From: Devosia aquimaris
GTDB taxonomy: Bacteria > Pseudomonadota > Alphaproteobacteria > Rhizobiales > Devosiaceae
DNA length: 64,000 nt
Direction: 5' to 3'
Assembly: GCF_020169335.1 (NCBI RefSeq)
Contig: NZ_JAIEZN010000001.1
Span: 124,001 to 188,000, forward strand
A program made the translations under genes and the position numbers. Below are positions 24,768 through 32,657 of this stretch, one piece after another; within the stretch, counting starts at the first letter, position 1; each line of letters begins with the position of its first letter. The notes under the pieces were generated by a model. That model was given only the letters and a program-made list of their open reading frames with translations. It ran no database searches and was not told the DNA's origin.

Positions 24768-27548
24768 TCAGGCCTGCGGTTGATCCTCGCCGGGCGCCGC
24801 GACCAGATCTGCCGGAATGGTCAGGGTGAACAGCATGCCCTGCTCGCCAGCCGGATCGACCGACAACGAGAAGGCATTGACGGCCAATAGTGATCGCGTC
24901 AGCGCCAGCCCGACGCTCGAACGCACCGGAGTCAGCGCCTGTCCGTTTCGGCCTGTGCCGTCGCGAAACACCACGAAGCGCTCGCCCATGTCGACATTGT
25001 GGTTCGAACTGTCACGCACATGCACGGCAATTCCCCCATCGTCGGTGCGCTGGGCGGAAATGACCACAGCACCACCCGCCGGCGTCTGGTCGATGGCGCT
25101 GGCCAACAGGTTCAGCACTGCCTGTTCAAGCGACGCCCGGTCCGCTGTCAGGCGGGGCAGCGTTTCCGAAATGGCATTGCGCACCAGCACCCGGCCGTTG
25201 CTGGCATGCTGGCGAATGCGCAGCACGCAGCCTTCGAGCAACTCGGTCAACTCTATGGTGGCCCGCTGCGCCAGATAGCGGCCGTCGCGCAGGCGCGCAT
25301 AGTCTTCCAACTCGTCCACCAGCGCGGCAATGTCCTGTCCGGCATGGCTGATGTCACGCGCATATTCGGCCAGCCGTTCTGCGTCGATATCGGGCCCCGC
25401 GGCATGCAGCATGTCGGCAAAGCCGATGATGGAGTTCAGCGGGCGTCGAACGCCGCGGCTGATCCGGCCCAACAGGGCGGGGTCGGCGTCTGGCGTGCTG
25501 GTGAGGCGCAGTTGCGGCACGGTCCGGGCGCGGACAAAGCCGAAATAGCCGGTCACCACGCCGGCCTGGCCTTGGGCGAACAGGGTAACGCCCGCCGCGC
25601 CGGCGCCGCTCCGGATAGTCAGCCAGGGGCGCTCGGTTTCGGCAAATCGCGCCGGCCGATCCAGGAAGTTGCGCAGTGCAGGCACATCCTCGGGCGCGAT
25701 CAGGCTGGCAAGCGCCTTGCCCTCGGTCGGCCCGGACTGCTCCAGCATGCTGGCTGCCTTGGGCGACATGGACTTGATCACGCCATTGCGGGTGGCTTCG
25801 AAGAATCCATCACCGACAATATCAGCCAGGCTCTGGGCAAAGGCGTTGACGGCGGCCTCGTGTCCGGTCCGCACTTCGGTGGCGCTCGCGGACAGCATCA
25901 GGGCAGGGCGCCCCTGCCAGGACATGGACTGCAACCGCGCCGTCACCGGCACCAGCGTGCCGTCGCGTTGCACCAGATGATTGACCGGGCCAGCCTCCTG
26001 CCCATCCGGTCCGGCTGCGGGGAATACCGCGGCCAGCCCGGCGGCCCGCAGTTCCTCCACCGATTCATAGCCCACCATGTCGGTGATCGCGCGGTTGGCA
26101 AACAGGATTTGCTGATCGCGAAACACCAATATGCCCAGCGGCAGACGGTTCAGCACCAGCGTCTCGCCGCCCAGATTGACCAGGGAGGCGCTGGTGTTGG
26201 CGGTCGCCGGCGTCGCAACGGCAGCCGGGGGCATGCCGATATCGGCCACGCGATCGTTGAGAATGCGCGAGAGCTCGTCAAAGTTGTAGCGCGACACCCG
26301 CTCGACCACTTCCGTGTCCAGAGTGGGCGTACCGACAGCTGCCAGCGCGTCGCCGTCCGGCTGCGGTTCTTCGGCCGCCAAAGGCCGGTCAGAAGCCGGC
26401 GCATCGGCGCCATCGAGCCGGGCCAGCTCGGCCTGGTCCTGGGCGTCTTCAGCCATGTCGAGCGCCAGCAGCTCATCGCCAGACTTGGGCTGGGTGTCGT
26501 CGGCCCGCTGTGACAACGGCCGGAAGCCCTGGCCAGTCACGCGGAAGAGAGTCGAGTTCTCTTGTTCTGCTTCGGCCGCTCCGTCGGTCTCGGCCGGCGC
26601 AGTCTGATGCGACAGATCTTGCGCCGGTTCTGCGGTCTCCGGCTCGGCTGCGTCATGCGCATCGAGGGGTTCAACCGGTGGCGAGACTGGTGGCCGGTCG
26701 TCCTCTTCCGTCAGGGGTGTATAGAGCGCTTCATCGGCCGCCAGGCGGTCCAACAAGGCACTCAGCCGCGATCCTGTCGGAGCTGCCGCATCAGCCGAGA
26801 TTGGTTCGTCCGCCTCTGAGGCAGAGGCAGACGCTGCCTCGTCGTCCGCCTCAGGCCTCTCGACATCGGCGTCGTCGGGTATGGCCTGATCCTCGGGAAT
26901 CGGGGAGTGGCCAGATTGTTCGGCGGCCCGCCAGCTTTCCAGCTCATGGGCATAGGCGGCCTCGTCCTGGGCGATCAGCGTCTCGATCTGCGCTGGCATC
27001 TCGGTCGGCGCTTCGGGCTCGGCAGGTGTCTCGCTGGCAGCCTCGGCCGCCGCGCTCCAGGCCGCCAGATCGTCGGGCGAGCTTTCCGCGGCCTCTGGCG
27101 GCAAGTCCGGCACAGGAGCGTGCTCTTCCGTCTCACTCGGCAGGGGTTCAGGTGCACTGGACTCACCTGAAGCTTCAGCCAGTACGGCGTCGGCAATGGG
27201 GTCGACCGCCACGATAAGCAGCACGGTCTGTCCATCCTGCCAAATCAGCGGCGTCGTGGCACAAGTGGCAGAAGCCGGCTTGTCGCCCGCCAGAAACTGT
27301 ATGCGCGCCAGGCTGGTCCGTCCCGGAGATCCGAGCCGGATATTGCGGCTGACCTGGCCTTTGATCGGCACCGCGGGCTGTGCCCGCTTCAGACCGTGCT
27401 TCTTGAGCTTGGCCAGAAACAACTCTGCCGCCGGATTGCTCCAGATCAGTGTCTGCCCGTCCTGGGACCACAGCCATGCGGGACGTGGATCATCCGCGTG
27501 CTGCTGCACACGGCGGGCACTTGGCGATGTGATCCAGTCAGCATCCAT
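24768..27548 (-). CDS. PdhS-like cytoplasmic PAS histidine-kinase homologue with degenerate catalytic sites
   Basis: This 926-residue soluble protein resembles the PdhS/DivL group of cell-cycle kinases of alphaproteobacteria. It has an N-terminal PAS-like stretch (AWLWSQDGQTLIWSNPAA), an acidic low-complexity linker at about 130-420, a PAS domain (RLPLGILVFRDQQILFANRA) near 480, another PAS-like region near 590-690, then HisKA and HATPase regions. The phospho-acceptor box reads ISRGVRRPLNSIIGF: Arg698 replaces histidine (codon at 25455-25457). The N-box has Ser817 instead of asparagine, the G1 box reads RDSSNHN and the G2 box SSVGLAL, so ATP use is doubtful. Like DivL, it may act as an unphosphorylated regulator. 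The ATG start was kept as first in frame. Confidence 0.85.
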   Translation of the reverse strand: MDADWITSPSARRVQQHADDPRPAWLWSQDGQTLIWSNPAAELFLAKLKKHGLKRAQPAVPIKGQVSRNIRLGSPGRTSLARIQFLAGDKPASATCATTPLIWQDGQTVLLIVAVDPIADAVLAEASGESSAPEPLPSETEEHAPVPDLPPEAAESSPDDLAAWSAAAEAASETPAEPEAPTEMPAQIETLIAQDEAAYAHELESWRAAEQSGHSPIPEDQAIPDDADVERPEADDEAASASASEADEPISADAAAPTGSRLSALLDRLAADEALYTPLTEEDDRPPVSPPVEPLDAHDAAEPETAEPAQDLSHQTAPAETDGAAEAEQENSTLFRVTGQGFRPLSQRADDTQPKSGDELLALDMAEDAQDQAELARLDGADAPASDRPLAAEEPQPDGDALAAVGTPTLDTEVVERVSRYNFDELSRILNDRVADIGMPPAAVATPATANTSASLVNLGGETLVLNRLPLGILVFRDQQILFANRAITDMVGYESVEELRAAGLAAVFPAAGPDGQEAGPVNHLVQRDGTLVPVTARLQSMSWQGRPALMLSASATEVRTGHEAAVNAFAQSLADIVGDGFFEATRNGVIKSMSPKAASMLEQSGPTEGKALASLIAPEDVPALRNFLDRPARFAETERPWLTIRSGAGAAGVTLFAQGQAGVVTGYFGFVRARTVPQLRLTSTPDADPALLGRISRGVRRPLNSIIGFADMLHAAGPDIDAERLAEYARDISHAGQDIAALVDELEDYARLRDGRYLAQRATIELTELLEGCVLRIRQHASNGRVLVRNAISETLPRLTADRASLEQAVLNLLASAIDQTPAGGAVVISAQRTDDGGIAVHVRDSSNHNVDMGERFVVFRDGTGRNGQALTPVRSSVGLALTRSLLAVNAFSLSVDPAGEQGMLFTLTIPADLVAAPGEDQPQA

Positions 27549-27883
27549 GAACCTTCGTCATCTCCGTTCCGGCGTGTGGCAGCCTAGTGTGCCATTCCGA
27601 CACAACTGTGCCCGGAACCTTAAGCTTTCTTCAATATAGGTCGGGCAGGGGACGGTCCAGAGCGACCGCCCGCCGGACCTCCCGGCTTCTGGCAAAATGG
27701 TTAAAGCGCAATCCCTTACGATATTGTCATCGTGCTGTCGGCTCGCGAGATTTCCCACAGGATCGGTTGCGGCAAAATTGACAGCGTCGAAGGCAAAAAG
27801 GGTGCTTGTCATCCTGATCTTCTCAACCTATGTTCCGCGCGCTGTCGGGACGCGATGTTGATTGCTCCCTTGATGAGCCCCTT
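27549..27883. other. Intergenic region between the PdhS-like gene and tRNA-His
   Basis: It holds the promoter of tRNA-His at 27806-27834 and the upstream region of the PdhS-like gene, including an AT-rich patch with TATATT on the minus strand near 27635-27640 but no good -35. Short open frames here have no recognisable product. Confidence 0.5.
27806..27834 (+). promoter_or_regulatory. Sigma-70-type promoter of tRNA-His
   Basis: TTGTCA, a 17-base spacer and TATGTT. Transcription would begin near 27841, about 43 bases before the mature tRNA end, a normal precursor leader. Confidence 0.6.
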
Positions 27884-27960
27884 GCCGCCTTAGCTCAGTT
27901 GGTTAGAGCGCTAGATTGTGGATCTAGAGGTCCCCCGTTCAATCCGGGGAGGCGGTACCA
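27884..27960 (+). tRNA. tRNA-His (anticodon GTG)
   Basis: A 77-base cloverleaf with anticodon GTG at 27918-27920 in the loop TTGTGGA closed by CTAGA/TCTAG. The T-arm is CCCCG, TTCAATC, CGGGG, and CCA is encoded at the 3' end. The acceptor stem begins GCCGCCT and pairs with AGGCGGT (first pair G-U). The discriminator base is A73 and the base before G1 is T, so the usual extra G-1 paired with C73 is absent. This is the derived state known for many alphaproteobacteria, whose HisRS has changed to match. The hisS gene lies about 4.7 kb downstream. Confidence 0.97.
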
Positions 27961-27968
27961 CTCCCCCG

Positions 27969-29945
27969 TTACAGAGCCAGCCGAAGTGCCGACAGGTCGT
28001 TGGCAATGTCCGCGAACACGGACCGCAATTCCCCAGGTGTCTGCGGGAAGAAGGCGCGCTCGGGTGTGCTGGCGCAGTTGCGCAGCATGGTCTCGACAAC
28101 CTGTTGCGTGCTCTGCTGTGCCTGGCTGGTTGCCAGACCGATCGTGTAGACGGTGATCCCGGCTGCCTTGGCGTTCTCGCAGGTCTGGCTGGTGCGCGTA
28201 TTCATATCGGTCACCAGCGTGCTGTTGGGCGCGCCGAGATAGCCCAGGCGTTCAATGTTCCCGCCACTCGAGGAGTTGCCGTTGGTGTTCTTGGAGTTAT
28301 AGGGGAACCCATATGCCGAGTTGTAGCAACTGCCGTTGAGATTGCGCTGCGGATCGTCGCAGTGGGATGACAAATTGTAGGCGGTATTCTCGCCGTCGGT
28401 CATCAGGATCATCACCTTTGAGGTGGCAGAGTTGTAGGCAGATCCCTCAGTAAACGGCGCTGTCGGCGACAGCGCGTTGAAACCCCAGACCGCGCCCTGG
28501 TGAATATTGGTGCCGCCTTCCGCACTCATGGCGTTGATCGTGTTGATCACGCTCGTCGGCGAGGTGGTGAGCGGCAGAATGGCGGTTCGGGTGCAGTCCG
28601 CATTGGGTCCCCAGGAGAAATCGTCGGGTGCGGCCTGATAGTACTTGCACACGCGTTCCTGCAACTCACGCTGGCTTAGGCCACCAGGCACATAGCCGCC
28701 CCCAGTGCAGGTGCCTGTGCGATATTGAGTGCCGCCCGAGCTCCAGCCGCCCCAGCTGATGCTGCGGCACGAGCACGTTGGCGCATGGGATCCGTAGTAA
28801 GCGCCTGAGTATTTGCTGTTGTGGTTGAAGTTGGTCGGACCTGTGGGGACGACCGAGACGGTCCACGATCCGCCGCAGCCCCACCAATAGCAACTGCGTC
28901 CTTCAGTGATCGTGCAGGTCGTGCCGTTATAGGCCGGGCGATCGCAGACCGCCGGCGTGTCACCGATGTAGCTGTTGGAACCGACGCCATCGACCATGTC
29001 CGGTGACAACAGCGGAACATACAGCGAGTTACCCGACGTTGGCGTCACATCGTCCGTATCGAGATACTGGTTGACCGTGCTGCCAGTCTTGATATGCGGG
29101 CGCGCCTCCACGCAACCGCGCCAGGCAACGCCGGTTGCAGAAAAGAGCGTAAAGCGGTTCGGCACACTGGCCGGAGGGAGGTCTTCGTTATCGTCATTGT
29201 CAAAATTGTCATTGGCAGCAACGGAACTGCCCGTCGTGTCGATCCAGCTGGCGTTGGAGTTACCAGCGCCGACATTGACATACATTGTAAATGGCACCAC
29301 TGCGGCGCGCACATTGGGCACCAGCTTGGCGCCGGTCGCCGGGACGCAGGTGTCCGGGTTGGTCGAGCTGGTTTCGACCTTGTCGTAGAAGAGTGTATTC
29401 GTCGCGCAGTTGGCCGCGTCCTTGAGGAACTGGATGCGCTGCCGTGTGCCATTGGATCCGGCGCCCGTGTATGACATGGAGCCCGAGTTATCCAGAACGA
29501 AGGCGACTTCCAGCGCCAGCTTCTTGCGCGTGGCCTCCGATTCGATCGTGGCCGTCATCTGCTGGATGCCCACCAGGCGCACGACGATGGTGGGATAGGT
29601 CATGGTTGCCTTGAGATAGAGCGTGCCGTCGGGGACGTTGATGTCGATTCCCGTCACTGCTGCAGTGACATTGAAGGCGGTACCAATCCGGTCCTGCATC
29701 AGCTTTTCGGCTTTTGCCCGGAGCTGCTCCTTGGTGTAGTTTGTCTCAAAGATTTCCGGCTGCAGCGCCAGCGCCGCCGCGTCGAGTGCAATCTGGGCCC
29801 GATTGCGGGTCTGCTCAAGCGTTACATAGTCAACCACCGATCCGGCCAGTGCGATCAGCACGATGGCCATCACGGCAAACATCACCGCGAAAACGCCACG
29901 CTCATCCCGCCCGAAACGCGAAACAAGATCGAAGAAAGGTGGCAT
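27969..29945 (-). CDS. TadG-type pilus-assembly-related protein with von Willebrand factor A domain
   Basis: This 658-residue protein has the TadE/TadG-like N-terminus: GRDERGVFAVMFAVMAIVLIALAG, a charged start and a single membrane helix at about residues 15-40, then QTRNRAQIALDAAALA. A vWA domain starts near 145 with an intact MIDAS motif (DNSGSMS). The region around residues 330-430 is unusually rich in Cys, Trp and Gly, with about eight cysteines (RSCYWWGCGGSW, TCSCRSISWGG). The vWA fold resumes with VMILMTDGENTA. The ATG is inferred; a TTG seven codons upstream is possible, and neither has a good ribosome-binding site. Other tad genes are not nearby. Its stop lies 8 bases from the tRNA-His 3' end. 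Confidence 0.88.
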   Translation of the reverse strand: MPPFFDLVSRFGRDERGVFAVMFAVMAIVLIALAGSVVDYVTLEQTRNRAQIALDAAALALQPEIFETNYTKEQLRAKAEKLMQDRIGTAFNVTAAVTGIDINVPDGTLYLKATMTYPTIVVRLVGIQQMTATIESEATRKKLALEVAFVLDNSGSMSYTGAGSNGTRQRIQFLKDAANCATNTLFYDKVETSSTNPDTCVPATGAKLVPNVRAAVVPFTMYVNVGAGNSNASWIDTTGSSVAANDNFDNDDNEDLPPASVPNRFTLFSATGVAWRGCVEARPHIKTGSTVNQYLDTDDVTPTSGNSLYVPLLSPDMVDGVGSNSYIGDTPAVCDRPAYNGTTCTITEGRSCYWWGCGGSWTVSVVPTGPTNFNHNSKYSGAYYGSHAPTCSCRSISWGGWSSGGTQYRTGTCTGGGYVPGGLSQRELQERVCKYYQAAPDDFSWGPNADCTRTAILPLTTSPTSVINTINAMSAEGGTNIHQGAVWGFNALSPTAPFTEGSAYNSATSKVMILMTDGENTAYNLSSHCDDPQRNLNGSCYNSAYGFPYNSKNTNGNSSSGGNIERLGYLGAPNSTLVTDMNTRTSQTCENAKAAGITVYTIGLATSQAQQSTQQVVETMLRNCASTPERAFFPQTPGELRSVFADIANDLSALRLAL

Positions 29946-30009
29946 GGCAGAGACCCATAGGTTCAACGCCCCATGGCGAGGCGTTCACCAATGTCGGCCA
30001 AATTCCTTA

Positions 30010-30630
30010 TTAAAAGACCACCACTTTGCTGTTGATCTTTACCCGACCATACAGGTCGATCACATCCGCGTTAGTCATGCGGATGCAGCCCGAGGAAACG
30101 TCCTGGCCAATGCTCCAGGGCTCTGTGGTGCCATGGATGCGATAGAGCGTGCTGCCGATGTAGAGCGCACGCGCACCCAGCGGATTGTTCGGTCCACCGG
30201 CCATGGAATGCGGCAGGTCGGGGCGACGCTGGCGCATTTCGGCAGGGGGAGTCCAGGTCGGCCATTCGGCCTTGCGCGATATCTGGTGCGTGCCGTTCCA
30301 CTCGAAGCCGGATTTGGCGACACCGATGCCGTAGCGGAGCGCGCGTCCGTCCCCAAGCACGAAATAGAGGAAGTGCGCCTTGGTATCGACCACCAGTGTG
30401 CCGCTGCGTTCCTGCGTTGGGTAGCGCACGACCTGGCGCAGATACATCGGATTGACCGTCATGTTCGCCTGCAGCTGCAAGGCGTTGCGCGGTCGCGAAT
30501 CTGTAATGGTGATGCCTGGGGGCGGCATGAAGCGCCAGCCGGGCTGCAGTCCCGCGCCGTGGCCCGGCACGGCCAGAGACATGACCACTGCCAGCGCAAC
30601 TCCTGCACGCGCCACGATCTGCTTATCCAT
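30010..30630 (-). CDS. L,D-transpeptidase (YkuD family), exported
   Basis: This periplasmic enzyme of 206 residues cross-links peptidoglycan stems or attaches proteins to them. The catalytic motif is complete: HGTTEPWSIGQDVSSGCIRM, with the nucleophile cysteine in SGCIRM. Upstream, TLVVDTKAHFLYFVLGDGRALRYGIGV is the typical first strand pair. A signal peptide follows the chosen ATG (MDKQIVARAGVALAVVMSLA). Two earlier in-frame methionines would extend the protein by up to 35 residues without improving the signal. It precedes the TadG-type gene on the same strand by about 65 bases. Confidence 0.93.
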   Translation of the reverse strand: MDKQIVARAGVALAVVMSLAVPGHGAGLQPGWRFMPPPGITITDSRPRNALQLQANMTVNPMYLRQVVRYPTQERSGTLVVDTKAHFLYFVLGDGRALRYGIGVAKSGFEWNGTHQISRKAEWPTWTPPAEMRQRRPDLPHSMAGGPNNPLGARALYIGSTLYRIHGTTEPWSIGQDVSSGCIRMTNADVIDLYGRVKINSKVVVF

Positions 30631-30756
30631 CGTCACACTCGTTTTCTTCGACACCAGGTCGTCCGAGAGGCGATGATGCTGCAAAATGGCCAATGCTCGA
30701 TGAACCGGCATGGTTAAGCCATTGCCGAAAGACATCCTTAGCGGGGGCTTAACGGG

Positions 30757-31260
30757 CTAGAGATAGTAGGCGTCATCACCGGCAGCCAGCTGGCTCTGGC
30801 CCATGATGCGTCCGAGCGCTGCGCCCAGTTGTGGCGTGCCAAACGGCTTGATGAGAACATCGTTGACGCCCAGGGCCCGCGCACGGGCGACATTGTCTGG
30901 GCTGGCATAGGCAGTCATCAGAATGACTGGCGTCTCGCGCGCTGCGCCGAAACGCGTATCGCGCAGCACCGTCATCAGCCCGGCGCCGTTCACGTCGGGC
31001 ATGTACCAGTCCATCAGCACCACATCGAACGGTGCTGTCATCAGCGCCAATATGGCTTCGGCCCCGCCGTCGGCCTCGACAATGTCGCGAACCCCGAGCT
31101 TTTCCAGGCTCGCTGCACAGATCGCACGTGCATATGTATTGTCGTCCACCACCAGCGCACGCATGCGTCCTGGAATGATCACCCTCTGCCCCCCGGGGAT
31201 GGTCGCCGCTGTGCCGGTGACGATAATGGCATTCAGCGATTCGCGTCGGTGCCGCCCCAT
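30757..31260 (-). CDS. Stand-alone response regulator receiver protein (CheY-like)
   Basis: This single receiver domain has no output domain. Key residues are present: the acidic pair in ALVVDDN, the phospho-acceptor aspartate in VLMDWYMPD, the switch threonine in VILMTAY and the lysine in LIKPF. The family is usually about 120-130 residues. The full frame gives 167, so the first 32 residues may be untranslated. Alternatives are GTG at 31182 behind AGAGG, or ATG at 31164. No kinase lies next to it. It is divergent from tag. Such orphan receivers shuttle phosphate or regulate motility and stress responses; which one applies here is unknown. Confidence 0.88.
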   Translation of the reverse strand: MGRHRRESLNAIIVTGTAATIPGGQRVIIPGRMRALVVDDNTYARAICAASLEKLGVRDIVEADGGAEAILALMTAPFDVVLMDWYMPDVNGAGLMTVLRDTRFGAARETPVILMTAYASPDNVARARALGVNDVLIKPFGTPQLGAALGRIMGQSQLAAGDDAYYL

Positions 31261-31297
31261 GGCACTCGCCCATCTGGATAGTGAAAGGGCCTAGGCC

Positions 31298-31948
31298 ATG
31301 TCAAATCCCGGCTCCGATGCCGCAACCCCGCTCGATGGCCTGCCGCGTTGCCCATGGGCTGGCAATGATCCCCTCTATCGCCACTACCACGACGAGGAAT
31401 GGGGGCGGCCGGTCGTGAGCGACACGCGTCTGTTCGAGAAGATCTGCCTTGAGGGATTCCAGTCAGGCCTGTCCTGGATCACTATCCTGCGCAAGCGCGA
31501 GAACTTCCGGGCCGCCTTTCACGGCTTTGACATCCCTCGCGTCGCGGCGATGACCGAGGCTGATATCGAGCGCCTGCTGGGTGACGCCGGCATCATTCGC
31601 CATCGCGGCAAGATTGTTGCCACGATTCACAACGCGGGCAAGGCATTGGAATTGCAGCGTGAATTTGGTTCGCTGGCCGCCTATTTCTGGCGCTATGAGA
31701 CGCGGCCCGAACACAGGCCGGACGATCTGAGCTGGCCCGCCCTGCGCCTGCTGGCGCAGACAGATGCGTCCCGCGCGCTCAGCAAGGATTTGCGCAAGCG
31801 CGGCTTCAAATTCGTAGGCCCCACAACATGTTACGCCTTCATGCAGGCCATGGGACTGGTCAATGACCACACCGAAGACTGCTTCTGCCGGAGCGCTGTC
31901 GAAGCCGAGCGCGACCAGTTCAAGAGGCCTGCCCCGGCTTCTGCTTAA
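31298..31948 (+). CDS. tag: DNA-3-methyladenine glycosylase I
   Basis: This 216-residue base-excision enzyme removes 3-methyladenine from alkylated DNA. Family marks are CPWAGNDPLYRHYHDEEWG near residue 13, with the first zinc ligands Cys and His, FQSGLSWITILRKRE, and the C-terminal zinc ligands in HTEDCFCR near residue 189. Length is slightly above the usual 185-200 because of the tail. The ATG stands 37 bases from the divergent receiver gene. No Ada-like regulator is nearby. Confidence 0.95.
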   Translation: MSNPGSDAATPLDGLPRCPWAGNDPLYRHYHDEEWGRPVVSDTRLFEKICLEGFQSGLSWITILRKRENFRAAFHGFDIPRVAAMTEADIERLLGDAGIIRHRGKIVATIHNAGKALELQREFGSLAAYFWRYETRPEHRPDDLSWPALRLLAQTDASRALSKDLRKRGFKFVGPTTCYAFMQAMGLVNDHTEDCFCRSAVEAERDQFKRPAPASA

Positions 31949-32291
31949 GTGTTGCTATTGCGCAACAATTTGGTGTCTCGAGGACAGACTGTCGCATGAC
32001 ATGTTGCGGCTCACGACACTGTGAGTTAGAGCGGAAGTGTCCACATCGTGCTAACCTGAGGGAGGCGTATCAATGACAGCATCGCATCATCTCCTCCAGG
32101 CTATGGCAAACCCGGTATGCACCCGACGCTGAGCGTCACCTGCATTCTGAATCTGGTCTTTGGACCGCGGACATTTTCCAACCCTAGCCAGCTCTGAATC
32201 GAAACCGGGTCGCGTGCGACTCCAGTTCCCTTCATTGCTCCCCTGACTCCAAAGAAGGCCGGACTGCGTTTGCGCGCACCCGGATGTCATC
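31949..32291. other. Intergenic region after tag
   Basis: About 340 bases without a credible gene. Two small inverted repeats are visible near the tag end (GTTGC / GCAAC around 31950-31966, and CTCAC / GTGAG near 32009-32025), neither followed by a T-run. No clear promoter for the following peptide gene is recognised. Confidence 0.4.
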
Positions 32292-32552
32292 ATGTCACAG
32301 AACCCTCTCTCCGAGGGCAGCATCGTGCTGCGCCTTGAATTCTCCATCGCCGACGCTGTGCATCAGCGTGGGCTGTTCTCCGTAATTGTTGCCGCTGTGT
32401 CGGCCTGGTGGAATCGGCCCCGCATGCCGACCGATCTGCCCGACAGCCTGCGGGCCGACGTCGGCCTGCCGCCCGCAGAAGGCCCGCTGTTGTGGTACTC
32501 GGTGCCATCGCAGCCTGCAGTGCCCAGACTCGACAACCGGAGACGGCATTGA
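32292..32552 (+). CDS. Small DUF1127-like protein (possible)
   Basis: An 86-codon frame ends with a stretch resembling the arginine-rich DUF1127 fold of small alphaproteobacterial proteins: AVSAWWNRPRMPTDLPDSLRADVGLPPAEG, where LRADVGLP matches the conserved L-x-DIGL element. DUF1127 proteins act in RNA turnover and phosphate or carbon responses in Agrobacterium and Rhodobacter. The basic patch here is weaker than usual and the ribosome-binding site poor (GGATG), so coding status is uncertain. It lies upstream of hisS on the same strand. Confidence 0.45.
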   Translation: MSQNPLSEGSIVLRLEFSIADAVHQRGLFSVIVAAVSAWWNRPRMPTDLPDSLRADVGLPPAEGPLLWYSVPSQPAVPRLDNRRRH

Positions 32553-32560
32553 AAGTCCAT

Positions 32561-32586
32561 GGCGGCCGGGGTCCTCCCCGGTCGCC
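32561..32586 (+). terminator. Strong hairpin in the gap before hisS
   Basis: An 11-pair stem with one G-U pair (outer GGCG/CGCC, inner CCGGGG/CCCCGG) encloses the loop TCCT, 72 bases before the hisS ATG. It lacks a following T-run. It could terminate the preceding peptide message or regulate hisS. No histidine-rich leader peptide or T-box was seen. Confidence 0.35.
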
Positions 32587-32657
32587 GACCCGCCGCGCCA
32601 CTGTTGTTTACTCCGGGCCAATCGTCTAGGAACGGCCCGACGTCCAGGAACTGCCAA

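Noticed and set aside
31949..32291. T-box or histidine leader peptide before hisSZG
   Set aside because: No His codon run and no T-box features; only weak small inverted repeats.
32559..32657. Upstream in-frame extension of hisS by 33 codons
   Set aside because: It runs through a strong hairpin, has no family similarity, and the HisRS N-terminus fits the ATG at 32658.
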